From Marchantia polymorpha subsp. ruderalis (taxonomy: Eukaryota; Streptophyta; Marchantiopsida; Marchantiales; Marchantiaceae): a stretch of DNA of 64,000 nucleotides. Below the pieces are notes generated by a model that did not search any database, had not been told where the DNA came from, and saw only the letters and a list, made by a program, of their open reading frames with translations. The position numbers and the translations under genes are program-made. Positions 1-12,835 of the stretch are shown piece by piece. The first letter of the stretch is position 1. Each line of letters opens with the position of its first letter. Location of the stretch: contig AP031356.1 of NCBI GenBank assembly GCA_037833965.1, forward strand, positions 17,196,501 through 17,260,500. The letters run 5' to 3'.

Positions 1-2640
1 TCTTCCGCGCTTCCAGGAAGCCTGGAGGACATCACAAGGGTCTTGAAGAAGGAGAAGAAGATCTTGGACAAGAAGATAGCGACTGTGGTCCAGAGAGCAA
101 TCGAAATCTGTCTGTCGATCGAGGAACACTCTTTCGAGAGTACATATCGATCCGAGGTGACTGGCGGACGAAAAGCTTCTGAAATTGGAATACAATCAAT
201 GAACCATGGCCGAAAACCTCCCTCCTGTTACGGGAGGGAGTGATTTCCTGCATAGAATCCATTCTGCAATATTTTCTGGCACCTGGATCCGGACTCGCAT
301 TCATAAAGCTTCAGTCTTTGACTCTTGGAGCAACATAGTTCACACTTGATCACACAAGCGATTGGCTGTCCAAAGACTGTAACGTGGGTACACTTGATTC
401 CATGTCGAAATAGACACCGATTAACTTTCCCTTGAATGGATGAACATCATCTGTCATGCATGTTCTCCACGTGATCGGATCGTGGTGTGTGCACAGAGGT
501 GGGAGACAACACAAATCGTTATCAAATCGAGAATGGGCATCGTACACTTCCCTCAGGCTGTCTAGCAGCGATCTACTTCGTCACTAAACGCTTAACGTTG
601 TTAGTTCAATGCTCGCCTCTGATGATGGGACGTAGGTTGCTAAATACATTATCATTGTGTAGGGTAGGAATGGAAGCGATTTATATGGCTCCAGATTTGG
701 CTCTTTGACCTTGCCCCTGATTCCTCGCCATGGTTCCCAGCTGGTGTCTTCCCTGGACTTTGTCACATTCAAAGTAGATCATTTCAATCGATTTATACAA
801 ACGAAAAATACTGAAGATCCTGTATCAGCGATTAGTTAATATCTACGAAATATCCAGCGTGCTTGCTTTTGATTAAAAGAGATTTTATGTTATGATTCAT
901 AATTCATCATATCTGAATGACGAGGTAGCAATCTCAGTTCGAATTAGAGCCATTGGGGACTGATTCTGATTCTGATTCCAATTGAGGGTATTGTGTACAG
1001 GCTCTTTGAACAATTAAAATTTTTCCAAGCGAGTCAATCTCCTCTGGTCTTTGTTCCATGTGTTCATGTGACCTCCAGTGAACCTTGTAGTAGACTCACA
1101 CACCCTTTACAAAGATCGAGACAGATGCATGTCTATGGAGGAAGGTAAACTTTACGATGGGCAAAATACTTCGAATAGCAAGAGTGTAGATCTGATCTCA
1201 TGTCAGTACGTGGTTTATTTTCATATCAACTGCAGTGAGAATAATTCAACTCTACGTATCTCATGCATACCAGCACTAAACAAACAAGTCTTCAAATCAG
1301 AGCACCGACTGTCGAAAACTCGAGCTCCATTCCACTAAACCAAACTGTGCGAAAAATCCTTTTCGAAGGTACATTATTTCATCGCTCGCGTTTTAACGAA
1401 GGCGATTCTGGACCAGAATGGAACTGTACGATCTAATGCACTGCTGGTCAATATCCTTCTGTGACACATACCTTAAGACTGGCGAATATGCCAATGATCC
1501 CAGGAAGTTGACGAAAGAGACGATAAGTCTCTTTGATGGCGAACGACCTTGCCAAAAGAGCCGGGTCCACGGCCATCAGCGCTCTGAACAGAGTGAGAAG
1601 AAGAAGAGATTCCAGGATTGTGAGAACTCAACAAGGTGATGGTGGAAGTATTGCACGACGTGTTACTGAAGCATTGCACGTGGATTTGTCCATCTAGAAA
1701 TGCACTGACCCTCTTGGGAAGTTGGCATCACTCACGTCGTCCCTGTCGGCCACGATTCCGATTAAGAGCTCTTGAGAAGGAACAAACACAATCTCGGTGG
1801 TCAGGATGAGAGAGAGGGGCGCAATGACGCCCTCTGGCAAGTCAAGGCTAACGGATCAGACTTGCAGAAGCACCGAAGGAACCATCACCTCGAATCTTCG
1901 GCTTTCGCCGTGCTGGGGTCTTAGCGGGTCTAGCCATTGAGATACACTCCATATCCATGTAATTGGGAAAGATCTGTATCACAGATATCTTGAAGCTGAC
2001 CTGGATCAGCTGCTCGAGCTGCAGTTGCTACCAAAGGCCATCAGCGATCGCAGCTTACAGGAAGTGGGTGTATTGGGAGTGTTATGAGTATATTTAAAGA
2101 ACTGTTGCTGTGAGATTATCTGTAGGAAAAGAAAATCATTTCCAGCAAAATTCAGCAGACAAACCTAGGAGTTGAAATTTGTGAGATTGTTCAGTCACGT
2201 ATACCGCTAGCGTTATAGAGAGAACTGTTAGAAGTCGACCTTAGTATGGGAGGATTGGTTTCTGAGTCAACGCATCTGAATCATCTTTGCATTTTTAGTT
2301 TATTTTAAAATTGGACATTGATCTATTTCTTCCGTTTCAAAGTTTGTGAAGATATCTTAAAATTCAAATTTTTTCCATATTTCCATTTTTTAGTTAAAAT
2401 TAAAACTATCACTTCAATATATGCATGACGATTAAAATAAAACTTTTGCAATATTTTCTAAACTTACTCTGGGTTTGTCTCAAAATGCCAATACTTGAGA
2501 ACATTAAATTTGCAAAAGTGTGACTATAATTATGCTGTAGATACAAGTTGTTGCGGGACACTGTACTGAATAAAGTTTCAGCGTCCTGCCAAACGTACAC
2601 GGTAGAATACAATGATATTACAATATATTCCTATACACCG
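1..2640. other. Unassigned region with short coding-like stretches
   Basis: No gene is recognised here. One frame is open on the + strand from the window edge to a stop at 241-243; it is lysine-rich and could be the end of an exon cut by the window. Another + frame, about 1531-1690, encodes a basic stretch including ANDLAKRAGSTAISALNR before a TAG. I could not match either to a family, and neither has convincing flanking splice sites. The rest looks like ordinary intergenic sequence. Confidence 0.3.
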
Positions 2641-2643
2641 TCC

Positions 2644-2683
2644 ATGTTTTAGGGGATATTAGGTGTAATATCCCCTAAAACAT
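2644..2683. repeat. Perfect 18-bp inverted repeat with 4-nt spacer
   Basis: Two 18-bp arms starting ATGTTTTAGGGG are perfect reverse complements around the spacer GGTG. The RNA or single strand would form a strong hairpin. No coding region adjoins it, and no T-run typical of a Pol III terminator follows. It could be a very small foldback element or a replication-slippage product. Confidence 0.85.
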
Positions 2684-3229
2684 CGATCGGGTATCAATTT
2701 CTGCCTGGACCTGACTGAATGTGCCTAAACTGTACAATGTGAAAAGTATATGCATGTCGAGTAGAATAAAATCCTTCTGATTGTCTACTCTAGTGAGCTT
2801 CCCACGGTGATCCAACCAATAGCCTATCACGCCATCTCGCCCAATACTGGCTGGAGAGATCACGACCAACCAGTCGATTTCCGTGTGGTATCTATTTGTT
2901 CCTAGTTACAGCAAACTTAGCATTGTTCAAATTTTCCTCCTCCATCTCTGCAGTCTGCAGAGAGCACAAAATGAATCAACGACAAGTGAACATGATTGAC
3001 AGTGATGGTGAGCTTTGAGACTCGATTCGAATCGTGTTCGGACATTTGAAATCACGAACGTGTTTTCTCGAGATCCAGCACGTATCAGCTTCTGAGGTGG
3101 ACTGACTGTACTGCACCAGGAAACACCGCCATGTATATGATTAGACGAGACGAATCTCAGACCTGAAAAACCAAACAATTAATCTTCACCGGAATGACAA
3201 GAAGCCTGGAACATCGCAATGGTATGAAC

Positions 3230-3424
3230 CTGCTGCAAGGCGTCGTCGGCAGCGTTGCTCTTGCTCTTGCACCCTGTGGCCTTATCGTCGGCAGTCTGCG
3301 CGGCGGCGGACGTCGCCAGTCCTAGTCCTCGAGCATTCTGAGCATTCTCCTGCGCCTGCTCAGTCTTCTCGGCGCCAAATCTCCGCGTCTGGTCGCTGGC
3401 ATCGTGCATCTGTTCCGAGGACAT
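3230..3424 (-). pseudogene. Decayed copy of the neighbouring LEA-like gene
   Basis: Starts at an ATG encoding MSSEQMHDASDQ and runs 65 codons to DDALQQ, followed by GT. This is the exon-1 layout of the two intact LEA-like genes, which start MSSY and end VLQQ at a GT donor. It is about 23 residues shorter than their exon 1, many alanine/lysine 11-mer positions are altered, and no exon 2 (TGDKVMETLTNAKDAV type) is found downstream on this strand. It is therefore best read as a truncated, diverged paralogue. If unspliced, the frame would continue 21 codons to a stop at 3179. Confidence 0.6.
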
Positions 3425-4942
3425 GGTTGTGACCGCCAGCACGGATAGTGCATTTGCCGGAAGCATCGTGTGAGCTTGCTATCAAGAAGACGGAGGAGAG
3501 GAATCAGGTGACAGATTCTGTGGCGCGCAGATTTTTGATCGTCCGAGACTCTGACCGCAAGCTTTAACCTCTGCCGAAGCTCGATCGCGGATCGCGATCG
3601 AGCTATTATAATTCATGACGCAATATACAGCGCAAGCGAGAGCACGTTCAGGACGGGCTACTTCGTGAAGGTGACTTGCCTTCGTCGGCATCTGATTCAT
3701 GTCGCCACGTGCACTCGTCAATTTCTGGATTTGAGTCTAGGTTAGATGTAATAGTCCCTCTTTGAGTTAAGACCTTCTTGACGCGTGTCGGAAATGTGTG
3801 GCGCGATCCACTTCCGGCTTATTCAAAGTCTGTGACAGGTGTTCAGTATCCTGACTCTGGTTAGATTGACAGTCAAGATAACAAAATGTATCAGATTCTG
3901 AAACCCTGCTTTGGAAGTTGAAAGGTCAAATCTATGTGAAGCTTGAGAGCAAGACAACGCGATTCCAGGCTGTCTTTGGCAACCGATGAATGCATTTGCC
4001 ACAAGTATTGTACATTATTCCACTTCGTTGGATTTGTGCACGATGAAAATTTTCCTTTTGGTGTAATGAATAGTTTCTTCCTTTCGATGTGGTATTTTCA
4101 GTTCTATATTCTGTTATTTTTGCTGCGTCCTTTCCATTCATTATTATTGAGTATTGTGCTGATTTAAAATATTATATACTCTTATTGTTACTTTGGTAGA
4201 ATGGTATTTGTTGATTATCATAAGGTAATTTTCATTTTTTAAGATTATTATTGTTCATCATGTTGAGTGAATTGTCTTATTGAAGAATTTTACTGATCAG
4301 TTTAAAATTTTTAACAGTGTTCTATTGTTTGTTTTTCTTCAAATTGTTAGTATTCTTACTTCTAATAGTGTCTATCCAGCGTTAATTGATTTGTACAATA
4401 TTTGCTTACTGTATTTAGCCTAGCGCAGTTGACAGTGTGGAATTAGTAGTATACCTCGATATTTCCTGCAATGTAAGTTATATGTCTTTATATTACATGT
4501 GCTACGAGTTTGAATGTTCAAATTATCTCAGCTAAGATTTTCAGGGAATCTTTCAAAACGACGTTATTTTGTAATAACCGCACATTGGCAATAATTCATC
4601 AGATAATCTATTAAGAAAAAACCACGATACACCAATCCACATATAAGCGGACGAATGAAATGAAAAGTTGATGAATGAGGCGTCGATAATAATTAATAGT
4701 AATGCTTTACAAAGCTCACATTCAAGCGAACTGAACGTGAACTCCTGTTTGGCCACACATAGACTACGCTGCCGCGCAGAGATATTTCCTCATGCGGCGG
4801 CAACAGCAACTTGAGCCAATGGGGGAATTAACAACGCCCTTCCTGATCTCCTAACAAACACACTGTACATGAAGAATTACGCTGAACATTGTAGTCATCG
4901 TGGGAGCTTAAATTCTACCCCCTAACTATTGATGTATGTGAT

Positions 4943-5443
4943 CTACTTGTTGTTGCCCAAGACGGCGTCCTTGGCATTGGTGAGAGTTTCCATCACCTTG
5001 TCTCCGGTCTGTTCAACGAAAATACAACCCGGCAGCAATGAGCGTCGTGCAGTTAAATCAGAGAAAATCACACGCGCACCAGTCTAAAAAAAATCGGGGG
5101 CACTTCCAACAATGAAAACAGAACAAGACGAGAACAAGAAAACATGCCAACAAACAAAGTGCAGCACAAATTCTATCACCTGTTGAAGAACGCTGCCGGT
5201 CTTGTCTTTGCCTTCGACGGCCTTGTCCTTGGCAGTCTGAGCTGCGTCCGACGTTGCCTGGCTGGCTTGATTGGCCTTCTCGGATGCGAAGTTGCCAGCC
5301 TCGTTGGCCTTGTCCTTGGCCGCTTGACCCATTCCCTGAGCCTTGTCCTGCGCCTGCCCGGCCTTTTGAGCGCCAACGTTCTTAGTGTGCTCAGCGGTCT
5401 GAGCAGCAGAGTCCTTGGCCTTCTGGGCGTCGTACGAAGACAT
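4943..5443 (-). CDS. Small LEA-like stress protein, two exons
   Basis: Exon 1 is 5180-5443 (88 codons) and exon 2 is 4943-5008 (21 codons plus TAG). The 171-bp intron (5009-5179) begins GTGATAG and ends ACAG. The 109-aa product is hydrophilic, without cysteine or tryptophan. It is rich in Ala, Lys, Gln and Asp, with repeats of the AKDKANEA / AKDKAVEGKDKTG kind typical of group 3 (LEA_4-like) proteins. Such proteins are disordered in solution, fold into amphipathic helices on drying, and protect membranes and enzymes; this role is inferred from composition. The start was chosen because the + strand paralogue at 6906 starts at the same residue and has the same splice position. A TATA box (reverse of 5572-5577) lies about 130 bp upstream. 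The longer unspliced frame (5084-5566) is not the product. Confidence 0.85.
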
Positions 5444-6343
5444 GATTGCGAAGACGGGTAAAGTGAGGAATGTGTAGGTAGCCTTGGCGAATAAGAACGA
5501 AGTGAAGTTTGCAACTCCTGATGGAAATGTGTAATAGTGAGCGATATGGGAGATTGTGCGTTTCATGCATCTTTATACGATGCAGGAACCATGCAAGTCC
5601 GGGACAGGTACAGTAGGAAGAACGGTCGTTCACACACGTCAATCATTCTTTGGAGGAAGTTTCGAGTACAACGTTCTCGCAAAGTTCCCTTCGTCTCAGC
5701 GGGGAACATTCGTGTCGAACGCAACGCCCATTTCGTCACCTTATCCCCGTGCTGGCCATGCAAGAAGCGACAGGTGTCCAATATGATTCATATGTTTTTT
5801 GGACTGTAAAATATTCGACTTATTGAGGAGCAAGATCATCTTATATACCTTTATGTGGGCCTCTACATGGGAAAATTACTTAAAGTTCGAGCACAGTTGT
5901 CCAGGTGAAATTATTGTTGCTATTGATTATTAGCTCTAGATGTCAGAATTCAGGAAGAGACAACTCAGTGACCAATTTCTCTCCCTAAAATATCCATGAC
6001 AATTCTAGCCTGCAAGAACCGAGTTGAAAAAGTTGGTCGATAAAGTCTGCAAGCATGTAGACATGGCCTTACATCATACATGCTTACATTGTGCCTATAC
6101 ATGACATTGAAGTTCAGTATACACTGGCCCGACTTGAAGAGTCTAATTTTCTTGACGTCTACGACTCTTACCATAACTTCTACATGTAATCCTTAATGGT
6201 GTTTGTAGACTGCATGCTATCACGTACATGAGATAATATCAAATACTAATCGTATGGTTTGTGGTTTTTCTTCCCATCCAGCTCCTTAAGAACTTGCCCC
6301 CCTTTCGATTTGTGAATAATCTTGGACATACTTAGCTCTTTAG

Positions 6344-6389
<46 letters not shown>

Positions 6390-6905
6390 TTGCTATAAAA
6401 CAATTGTAGGTATAATTTGGTAAGACCAATCAATTGTAGGTATTGAAGGTATAATCGAGTATAATTTGGGAACACCAATAAGAATATACGAGTAAAATAT
6501 TAGATGCTCTAGTTAATCTCTGCCAAAAGTTAGATACAGTATTCTGCCAGAATCAGAGACGCATGGAATGTAGAATCTCTATACAAAAGATTCGGGATTC
6601 ATTATACACGTGTCTACATCCAGATGACAGCATCCGGGGAGGGTGCCTAAAAGGGCGCTACATTCGCCACGAATTTAGTACCGTCTGTCCCCGTTTCGAA
6701 GACATCGCTGAACCAACACGTGTTAACAACCTACACGTCGGTCTTCTCACGTTGTTGACGTTGCATGGGTGAGCGCTTATAAACCCGCCATGAGAAGAAC
6801 AGCTCACAACGAGCTTCTCAACTGCAGAAGGTCATTAGAATCTGGCAGCATTCTCTACCACCGCTCCTACCATCACCAGTCTAATTTCTACGCTCTTTCA
6901 GAATC
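5444..6905. promoter_or_regulatory. Shared divergent promoter region of two LEA-like genes
   Basis: The 1.46-kb spacer lies between two head-to-head LEA-like genes. On the right side there are two perfect palindromic CACGTG G-boxes (6607-6612 and 6717-6722) and a TATAAA at 6778-6783, 123 bp before the ATG at 6906. On the left side, TATAAA in minus orientation (5572-5577) lies about 130 bp before the ATG at 5443, and an ACGTGT core (around 5636) lies just beyond it. ACGT cores are the known binding sites of ABA-responsive bZIP factors, so drought or ABA control is a reasonable inference. Confidence 0.55.
6348..6389. repeat. (TA)n microsatellite running into (CA)n
   Basis: About 16 TA units followed by four CA units, inside the LEA divergent spacer. 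It is likely length-polymorphic and could affect spacing or melting of the shared promoter region. Confidence 0.95.
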
Positions 6906-7388
6906 ATGTCGTCGTACCAGGCTCAGAACGCAAAGGACTCGGCTGCTCAGACCGCCGAGCACACCAAGAACGTTGGCGCGGAGAAGGCCGGGCAGGCCCA
7001 GGATCACGCTGAGGGAATGGGTCAAGCTGCCAAGGACAAGGCCAACGAGGCGAGCAACTTCGCGTCTGAGAAGGCCAACCAAGCAGGCCAGGCCACGTCG
7101 GACACAGCCCAGGCTGCCAAGGACAAGGCCGTCGAAGGCAAGGACAAGACCGGCAACGTTCTCCAACAGGTGACAGATTTCGTGGTTCATTTGACTGTCA
7201 TGCGTTGCCTGTTCTCTCTTCACCATCGAAATGCCACCGAGTTCATAAACTGGTGTGCTTGTCATTCATATTGAAAATTGCTCGATTGTTCATTGCTGCC
7301 TGGTTGCATTTTGTTTGTACAGACCGGAGACAAGGTGATGGAAACTCTCACCAATGCGAAGGACGCCGTCATGGGGAACAACAAGTAG
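6906..7388 (+). CDS. Small LEA-like stress protein, two exons
   Basis: Exon 1 is 6906-7169 and exon 2 is 7323-7388. The 153-bp intron starts GTGACAG and ends TACAG. The 109-aa product is nearly the same as the minus-strand gene at 4943-5443: it starts MSSYQAQNAKDSAAQ, carries Ala/Lys/Asp-rich 11-mer-type repeats, crosses the splice site after VLQQ, and ends GNNK. It is hydrophilic, has no signal peptide and no Cys or Trp, and is probably a cytosolic or nuclear group 3 LEA-like protectant. Two G-boxes and a TATA box stand upstream. The pair is an inverted duplication with exon sizes conserved exactly (264 and 66 nt) while intron length and sequence differ, so the coding parts appear to be under selection. 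Confidence 0.88.
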
Positions 7389-9901
7389 ATCATAGGCATC
7401 AATAGCGAGGGGGTAGAATATAAGCTCCCTATAAGACTTAATAGTTCATCATAATTTTCTTGTACAGAATTTTTGTTAGGAGATCAAGAAGGGAGCGCGT
7501 TGCAGAAGCTCTTAGATTCTGTAGCCGCCGCTCGAGGAGGTGTCTCTATGCGGGCTATGATAATATGCGTGCAATGAAACTGAAGTTCACATTCAGAGAG
7601 AGTTCTTAGTTGTGAAATTTGTAAACCATTACAATTAATGATTTTACTGCTCATCAATCAACGGCTCTTCCACTGCCTTTCAATATATGTTCCTGAAACT
7701 CCCTTACACGAAAATCTGTCACAATGTTAATGAAAAGTACATGTCTAAGTTTCAAGATACTGCTATACTAAATCAATAAGCATCGTGAATAACAACACTA
7801 TTTCATGTAAAAGATGGGAAAAAGAACACCTCTCCATCAATATGTACAATTATCACAAAATTGCAGAAAATGTAAATAATCATCATCTATAACTTCTATC
7901 TCAAACATCTAGCAAATCATAACATACTGTTAAAAATTTAAATATAAATAATGCAAACAAAATCTTAAACAGGTTTAAAACTTCCCACTTCTCATGTCGA
8001 GCAAACACTACTAATGTTAGTCTGCACCAAAGAAGTTTAAAAATTCCAAAACTTAATCATTTTGACAACAATTGACAATGAAATGATACATAATTCAACA
8101 CTCTGAACATATTTGATATTGTACAAAAATGCAAATTTAAATCATAAATATACTCCTTTAAAATAAATATATAACTAACTACTTTCAGTCACTTTCAGTC
8201 GAAAATGGATGAAAAAAACTGGAAAACATATGCCCCTACTCGAGAGAAAAATATTGAGTATGTAATTTTGAAATAAAGATGGGTTTACATACAAACAATA
8301 CCGGACATATCCTAAAGGTTTTGTAGAAGGAGGGTGCAGATCCTAAATTGGTTCCGGAAGGAACGTATTTTTCACTTTTGTCGTTTGGATTACAAGATGC
8401 AAACTTTTATCTGCACATGATTTTTCACATATACTACACCATATTTACCGATCGCCTTGATATCCAGGAATGTGAAATTGTGGTTTCGATCTGTCCTCCA
8501 CGTACAGATAAGCATGAACAAAAGCAATTATTCTATTTTGATACAACCGACATTTTGAAGGCAAATCGACTGACTTTCAAGAATCGGCTCAGAAATATTG
8601 AGGATCTAGTATCATATTTCTATCCACATCGAATTTTGAGTTGATACTTTACTTCATCTTTAAAGCTCTAGAGGGCCAGAAATCTGACAGAATCCCTTCA
8701 GAATTTCCTTCAGATTAACTCATGGTGGATAAGTCTGCTTGGTTTCTGACATTGAGCTCCGGCTGTCTACATGTTAAAAACACACATACAGGAAACCTGT
8801 CGTGCAAGTGTGATTTATCTGACTCTTTGCTCGCCCCTCAATTCATAAACTATTTTAGTAGATCCTCTTAGGCACCTTCATATCTACAGCGCTATATTGA
8901 ACAAATCGATAAAGACCTCTCAGTGTTCTCAGGAGCTTTTAGAGCTATGGACCAACATCGAATGCTGGAAGGAAGCTATGTTCGAATTACTTACTGATTC
9001 CAGATGATGCTTAAACTGTTTTATATGACAGCTTTGCTTCATAGTAAAGACAAGTTATTCTTCTCGTATGATTTTCCAACTACTGCGAGCAGTGCCACCC
9101 TAGGAAAACGAGTATTCATGTATATAATGACGATGCCAGTGCAGGCGGAATATAAAGAGCAGTGTAATCATTTGACTAGATTTGATGATAATGAACTTGC
9201 AAATATCATATATCCTGTGATCAGATCACTATAAATACTTTTATCTCATGAGAAATGATATATCTTGACTTCAGTGTTTTCCAAGAAGTTAATAAGTACA
9301 CAATATGTATTTGATGTACCGGTGGATTTTCCCAGCTTTCTTGAGTATGTCTTTCTGTACATAGATATATCAAATTAATACTTTTGGATATATATGTCAG
9401 TACATGAAAGTTATGTCATACTCTCTTATTCAAACATGTACGCAAATTAGCGGATTATTAACCACTGCGTAGAGTCTTGGGATTGATCATTCTACTCACA
9501 GAAATCCCTATATGTAGGGAAGTAAAATCACTAGAATGTATCCAAGTGACCAAAGACATCTGCCTTACGCAAAGTGGGACTGCTTTTTGAGGTGACGTTA
9601 TATCCAATTTGACAAGTTTCGGTCCTTCCGGTTGACTTTCAATCGACTGTCAAGGTTGTTTGGTAGAAAAGTGTTCAGCTAGTTCATGTCATTGTCATGT
9701 ACGAAAATGAAACTTGCATGAATTAGTTCGGAACTAGAACCAGTAAAGGCAACGCATGCGCGTTATTGGTGACGACGTGTTTGAATTAAAGCCAGTAGGA
9801 AACGGTTTTTTGATGCGGCCATGCGTCCATCGTTGATGGTAGCTTCCGAATGCGAATGTTGAAAATATTGCACCATTTGAGCGCGAGTAAGTGTCTCAAG
9901 A
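7389..9901. other. AT-rich spacer, no recognised gene
   Basis: No family was recognised. Two short + frames (8348-8644, 98 codons; 9004-9234, 76 codons) have no splice or domain support. The sequence from 7620 to 8350 is very AT-rich and low in complexity. Confidence 0.5.
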
Positions 9902-10738
9902 ATGAAGGCAAGCAATGCTCGCAAGAAGAGGGATGACAAGTCTAGAGGAAGTTTCAAGTACGTGGATTACGTTGAGCATGTGGGAACACACCTCATTTTG
10001 TTTCCAGGAGATTGCGTTCTGCTTCGAAGCGAAGGTCCAGTAGCGCCTGTAAGTGTAGCGAAGATCAAATACCTTCGATCGGATCTGCAGATGGAGATTT
10101 TATGGTTTTACCGACCTGAGGAAACAACTGAGGGGCGCAAAGCTTTCCATGGCAAACAAGAGCTCCTTCTTTCCAACCATTCCGATATTCAGAGTTTGGA
10201 AGCAGTCGAGGACGTGTGCAAAGTGTACACCTTGTGTCAATACATGGCACTTGGAAAATGTGAGAAAGATATCAATGACTTCTTCAGTCGATTTGAGTAC
10301 GATGTTGGAGCCGGGCGAGTTTCACCTGTTTCCCACTCACTGCCCTTGCACTGTGTTTGCAACTCTCCTTACAATCCTGATCTGGAGATGAACTTCTGCC
10401 AAGACTGCGGATTGTGGATTCATGTCTGCTGTGAAGACGAGCATCAAGATGGAATCAATCAATGTCGTACGTACAGACAGAAAAGTAATAATAGATGAAT
10501 GTCAAAAGTATACCTTCTGCACATACATCCAGAATTTCAGTCAGTATCACTCTTTATGTCTATCAGGTTTATTCTGTCATTCTTTCAATCATCATGAATT
10601 TTTTGCAGCCCAGCCAATAAAGATATTGTACAATGTGAGGGTAATCTATGTTCCAAACAATGTGTCATCGGAGAAAGGTCTCTTGGTTGCTTCACTGATG
10701 CATTGCCTCATCCTTCTGTTCAACTATTGAGAATTTGA
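9902..10738 (+). CDS. BAH-PHD chromatin reader of the EBS/SHL type
   Basis: Two exons, 9902-10466 and 10614-10738, joined across a 147-bp intron (GTACGT...CAG), give 229 aa. The start follows an in-frame TGA at 9878. Residues about 25-155 match a BAH domain of the plant EBS/SHL type (GDCVLLRSEGP, then WFYRPEETTEGRKAFHG, then ELLLSNHSDIQS). Residues about 165-205 form a PHD-like zinc module starting HCVCNSPYNPDLEMNFCQDC, with later cysteines supplied by exon 2 (CPNKDIVQCEGNLC). In Arabidopsis EBS and SHL the PHD reads H3K4me2/3 and the BAH reads H3K27me3, acting in the nucleus to repress genes. Oddities: the C-terminal part of the PHD is divergent and Cys spacing is unusual, so histone binding may be altered. 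The unspliced reading ends at 10498. The splice acceptor was chosen because the nearer AG (10608) leads to an immediate stop while the AG at 10613 keeps the frame open. Confidence 0.75.
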
Positions 10739-12780
10739 TACCAATCACACTTGGAATGAGATGTTCTCTGTTGGAAAAAGGTCATGAAACACAGTATGAC
10801 TCTTGGTCACTTTCTTTTCGGAAATTTCACGTCAAAATGAGGAATTGATACTGTGCTTGAGTTCATCACATTCGAGAACTTAAATCAATAATTCAAAATT
10901 TCCGGAATAAGATATTTGTTATTTATTAGCGAGTGCAGTACATCTTAAGCTCTAGACTCGAAGCTGGAAGTTGCCCAAGTTGTTTCACTTAACATCACTT
11001 CCATCTGAAGGGCGAGGTTCTTGAACTCGTCCTTGGAGTCATTTGATGTGATGCATGGATCAAATGCTAATCACTCTAACAGATTGCTAAGGAAGCATGT
11101 TCGAATCTTCAACGAAAAAATATAGTTAGATGAGGTCAGCATACATAAAGATCGTGAAGATTTTGAAGCGAATATCTCTTCTTCGGGTTCCAGATTATTA
11201 TCTGCATGAAAGATGGGAGTTATGTTGTGTTCGAGAAAGTTGCAATGGAAATGCGTGTTTCTATAAGACTGTATTCCGATTGGTAGCCAATTTGAGCACA
11301 ATTCGTTCGATGGATTGTCAAGGCTCTGACCCACGTCGTTCGACAGGTAGATGCAACGAGAACAATTTATGATCCTGGTTCATATTGGTCCGCAAATTTG
11401 TATTCTTGTTGTTGAACGGCTGCCAGTTACTCTCAGGTCGATTATTCGAACTGAGAGCATGCAACAGAAGTTTTGAAATTCAACTGGGGTCTCGCAGTTT
11501 GATGAAAGTGTTCTAAATATAGAATGCTTGATATTCCTCTTTCATGCGCGAACGTACACTGCCATGCAACTTTCCTTGCTTCATGCCATTTCGGATGCCC
11601 TTAATTACATTTCTTCAACAATTCATTATAAATATCGTCATAGAATATTATTCAGCCAAGAATGTTGGTAGTAAGATTGAAAGCTAAATTTTGAAATCTC
11701 ATCTCTTCCAAATACTTTTATAATTTTATAGCTTGTTCTCCCCAAAATGCGCCTCAACACATTTCGGGTAGAACCAGCTACATCTGGGTTCGAGTGGCAT
11801 ATCAGTCACCCAGGAGTATTTAGCTAACTGCTGTTCACATTATTGGAATAAGATCTGGAAAAGGAGATCATATTATATAATAGCATTATGTTGCTTACGA
11901 TACATAAAGTATTCAGCTAGGGTAGCTCCAGTAAAAGGAGCAAGATATTATTCAAATATCAACCAAAATTGGTGATGATAAGAATTTGATAAATTTTAAC
12001 ATTAAAAGATATAATATATTTATCCTACTTTAAATTATATAAGAATAAAAAAATGTAGGTAAAACTGAACTAAATAGTCATAATACATTATGAGAACAAA
12101 ATACTAATGGCTCTTTTATATTCAACAAAATATTATCTATTTATTTATTTACGTTCTTGGACTAATTACAAGTCAAAATATGGAAAGAGAGTTGAAGCGT
12201 CTTGAATTAAATTCAAATGCTGTTAATATTAATTGAATATTTTTGTCAAAAAAAATTTAGATAGGTCACAAATTGAAGGAGAAAAAGTTATATACCACGT
12301 TCTCCAACACGAACTTCTTCCAGATTTGAGGCAGAGTTAGTAAATCAATCAATTTGGCTTGTATTAGAAGTTTTGATTATAACAGATATAAATAACTGTT
12401 CTTTTGATTTATTTTAAATAATAACCTTAATTGACATGACTTTACAAAATATGAAATGAAGCTCCCAAAAAGACATTTATCACATCAATTATTGTATTTT
12501 CTTAGAGATTTTAATCTAGGTTTACAGAAAGATTATTTCATATTTAGATTTTGTAAAAAGTAGTTAAATATTATTGAATTCTTTAGTGGTAAATTGAAAG
12601 AAACTTGATCGCAAATATGCTAAAAACCCCACAGAAATAGAGCAAAAACCTTAAGTATATGAATAAGAATATAAAGAAAAGAAAACTTTTATCAAATAAT
12701 CCAATAAAAACTATGTAGAAATAAACATATATAAAATTATTATTTTTTTGAAAAACGAGTGAATAATAATCTGAGTACTG
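10739..12780. other. Spacer, no recognised gene
   Basis: The sequence becomes steadily more AT-rich towards 12 kb. A short + frame at 11130-11372 (80 codons) has no recognisable domain. From about 12000 the composition resembles organelle intron or spacer DNA, and part of this may already belong to the chloroplast-derived insertion that is clear from 12836. Confidence 0.4.
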
Positions 12781-12835
12781 AAAAGAAAAATTTACAAATA
12801 TAATTATATGTATCTATATTCAAACTTTTAATTGA

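Noticed and set aside
5084..5566. 160-aa minus frame through the LEA-like gene
   Set aside because: It reads through the intron and starts upstream of the conserved MSSY start. The paralogue on the other strand fixes the two-exon model.
6769..7173. 134-aa Arg/Thr-rich frame overlapping the second LEA-like gene
   Set aside because: It is a frame shadow of exon 1; a similar shadow occurs over the other LEA-like gene.
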